A stretch of DNA of 6,529 nucleotides, from assembly GCA_045126595.1 (NCBI GenBank), contig JBGVOS010000143.1:1-6529 (forward strand). The letters run 5' to 3'. Source of the stretch: UBA1189 sp045126595. GTDB taxonomy: Bacteria > Bacteroidota > Bacteroidia > Bacteroidales > Bacteroidaceae. Positions 5,394 to 6,529 of this stretch are shown here, piece after piece; position 1 is the stretch's first letter, and every line of letters starts with the position of its first letter. A program made the translations under genes and the position numbers. The notes beneath the pieces were generated by a model, which searched no databases, had not been told where the DNA came from, and saw nothing but the letters and a program-made list of their open reading frames with translations.

Positions 5394-6529
5394 TTATCCA
5401 CCGAAATCGTCGAAGTGAATCATGTCCTTCTCTACGCCGAGGCTGTCGAGGAGGTCGAGCACTGTCTTGGCCATCATGGGAGGACCGCAGAGGTAGTACT
5501 CGCAGTCTTCGGGGTTCTCATGCTGTTTGAGGTAGGTGTCGCCCATCACAGGAGCTACGAAGCCAGCGGTGTACTTGATGCCTGCTGCATCTGCCTTGGG
5601 GTCGGGACGGTCCAACGCAAGGTGGAAGTGGAAGTTGTCGAACTCCTTCTCCAATGCGAGGAAGTCGTCGAGGAATGGGATTTCCTCCAATGCACGGGCA
5701 CCATAGAAGTAGTGCATCTGACGGTCGCGGCACTGACGTGTCTTGAGCATGTGCATGATCTGTGCACGCAGGGGAGCCATACCGGCACCACCACCTACCC
5801 AAATCATCTCACGGCCCGAATCGTAGTTGGGACGGAACTCTCCGTAAGGACCACTCATGAGCACCTTGTCACCGGGCTTCAAGCTGAAGATGTAAGATGA
5901 AGCGATACCGGGCATAACGTCCATGAAGCCACCACCCTGCTCTTTGGGTTTGAAGGGAGGTGTAGCGATACGTACGTTCAAGGTGATGATATCGCCCTCG
6001 TCGGGATAGTTGGCCATAGAGTAGGCACGCACGGTCTCCTCGGGGTTGACACACTTCAAGGGGAAGAGGCCGAACTTCTCCCATGCGGGCAGATATTCGT
6101 CGCCAATGAGGCTCTTGTCGATGTCCTTGTCATAATCCATAGAGAATGCGGGAATCTTGATCTGTGCGTACGAACCGGGGAGGAAGTCCATCTGGGCACC
6201 TTCGGGAAGCTGCACCTTGAACTCCTTGATGAAGGTAGCCACGTTCTTGTTGCTGATAACGGTACATTCGTACTCCTTCACACCCATTACACTCTCGTCA
6301 ACCTTGATACCGAGGTCGCCCTTCACCTTGCACTGGCAAGCCAAACGCCAATTGTCCTTGATTTGTTTGCGAGTGAAGTGACCTTTCTCAGAGTCGAGGA
6401 TTTCGCCACCGCCTTCTACTACCTGGCATTTGCACTGGCCGCATGAGCCCTTACCGCCACAGGCAGAAGAGAGGTAAATTCCTTGTGCTGAGAGGGTGTT
6501 GAGCAAACTGCTACCCTGCTCCACTGATA
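5394..6529 (-). CDS. nqrF: Na+-translocating NADH:quinone reductase subunit F, 5'-truncated
   Basis: The NADH-oxidising subunit of the membrane Na+-NQR complex passes electrons from NADH via FAD to a 2Fe-2S centre, driving sodium export. About 377 residues are visible. The frame is open to the window edge, so the GTG at 6524 is internal; the missing N-terminus (about 45 residues) should include the single membrane helix. The ferredoxin domain has SACGGKGSCGQC and a later LACQC. The four ligand cysteines (22, 28, 31, 63 counted from codon 6524-6522) have spacing CX5CX2CX31C, matching what I recall for Vibrio cholerae NqrF (70, 76, 79, 111). The FAD-binding RAYS lies at 166-169. The NADH-binding part shows WVGGGAGMAPLRAQ (242-255), FYGARALEEIPF, YYLCGPPMM (343-351) and the C-terminal DDFGG. 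nqrF is normally last in nqrABCDEF, consistent with the terminator immediately downstream. Identification is very secure. Confidence 0.98.
   Translation of the reverse strand, partial: SVEQGSSLLNTLSAQGIYLSSACGGKGSCGQCKCQVVEGGGEILDSEKGHFTRKQIKDNWRLACQCKVKGDLGIKVDESVMGVKEYECTVISNKNVATFIKEFKVQLPEGAQMDFLPGSYAQIKIPAFSMDYDKDIDKSLIGDEYLPAWEKFGLFPLKCVNPEETVRAYSMANYPDEGDIITLNVRIATPPFKPKEQGGGFMDVMPGIASSYIFSLKPGDKVLMSGPYGEFRPNYDSGREMIWVGGGAGMAPLRAQIMHMLKTRQCRDRQMHYFYGARALEEIPFLDDFLALEKEFDNFHFHLALDRPDPKADAAGIKYTAGFVAPVMGDTYLKQHENPEDCEYYLCGPPMMAKTVLDLLDSLGVEKDMIHFDDFGG

Noticed and set aside
4739..5401. Minus-strand open frame (220 codons) spanning yraN and the convergent gap
   Set aside because: It runs through the terminator hairpin and opposite yraN, which has all its family motifs in the plus frame. 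No domain is recognisable in the antisense product.
5343..5900. Plus-strand open frame (185 codons) over the 3' end of nqrF
   Set aside because: The minus strand clearly encodes the NAD-binding C-terminus of NqrF. The plus frame starts in the terminator/palindrome region and gives a His/Val/Glu-biased protein typical of an antisense shadow.

Overview
This window reads as a chromosomal segment of a Bacteroidota bacterium, most likely a Prevotella- or Bacteroides-type member of the Bacteroidales. The evidence is a TonB-dependent receptor with the N-terminal carboxypeptidase-regulatory-like domain typical of the phylum, a DUF4249 lipoprotein (a family I know only from Bacteroidota), a Bacteroidota-style NqrF, and weak or absent Shine-Dalgarno sequences. 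Base composition is mixed (roughly half G+C by eye). I see no mobile element, tRNA, rRNA or CRISPR array. I cannot name the species.

Layout. Positions 1-5284 hold five plus-strand genes packed head to tail. They are the C-terminal three quarters of a U32-family protein (TrhP/YegQ-like), an L-rhamnose mutarotase-family protein, a compact TonB-dependent receptor, a DUF4249 lipoprotein, and a YraN-family nuclease-fold protein. Gaps are 3 bp, an 8-bp overlap, 12 bp and 33 bp, with no terminator between genes, so a single transcript is likely. The last 1.1 kb holds nqrF on the minus strand, converging on yraN and running off the right edge. The 109-bp convergent gap (5285-5393) contains a perfect 16-bp-stem hairpin with T-rich flanks on both strands, which reads as a shared bidirectional terminator. 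Beside it is a separate perfect 20-bp palindrome of unknown role.

How the genes may work together. The receptor and DUF4249 lipoprotein form a recognisable outer-membrane pair resembling SusC/SusD in arrangement but belonging to different families; its substrate is unknown. The mutarotase-family gene overlaps the receptor start by 8 bp, implying translational coupling and perhaps a sugar-related substrate, although sugar-binding residues known from E. coli RhaM look changed. The U32 and YraN proteins are housekeeping-type and may be operon partners only by position. NqrF is the NADH-oxidising subunit of the sodium-pumping NADH:quinone oxidoreductase and is functionally unrelated to the plus-strand genes.

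The most interesting parts are the uncharacterised receptor/lipoprotein pair with its coupled mutarotase, and the unexplained palindrome. Nothing here is proven to be a new system; most genes belong to known families, several of which lack a defined function.
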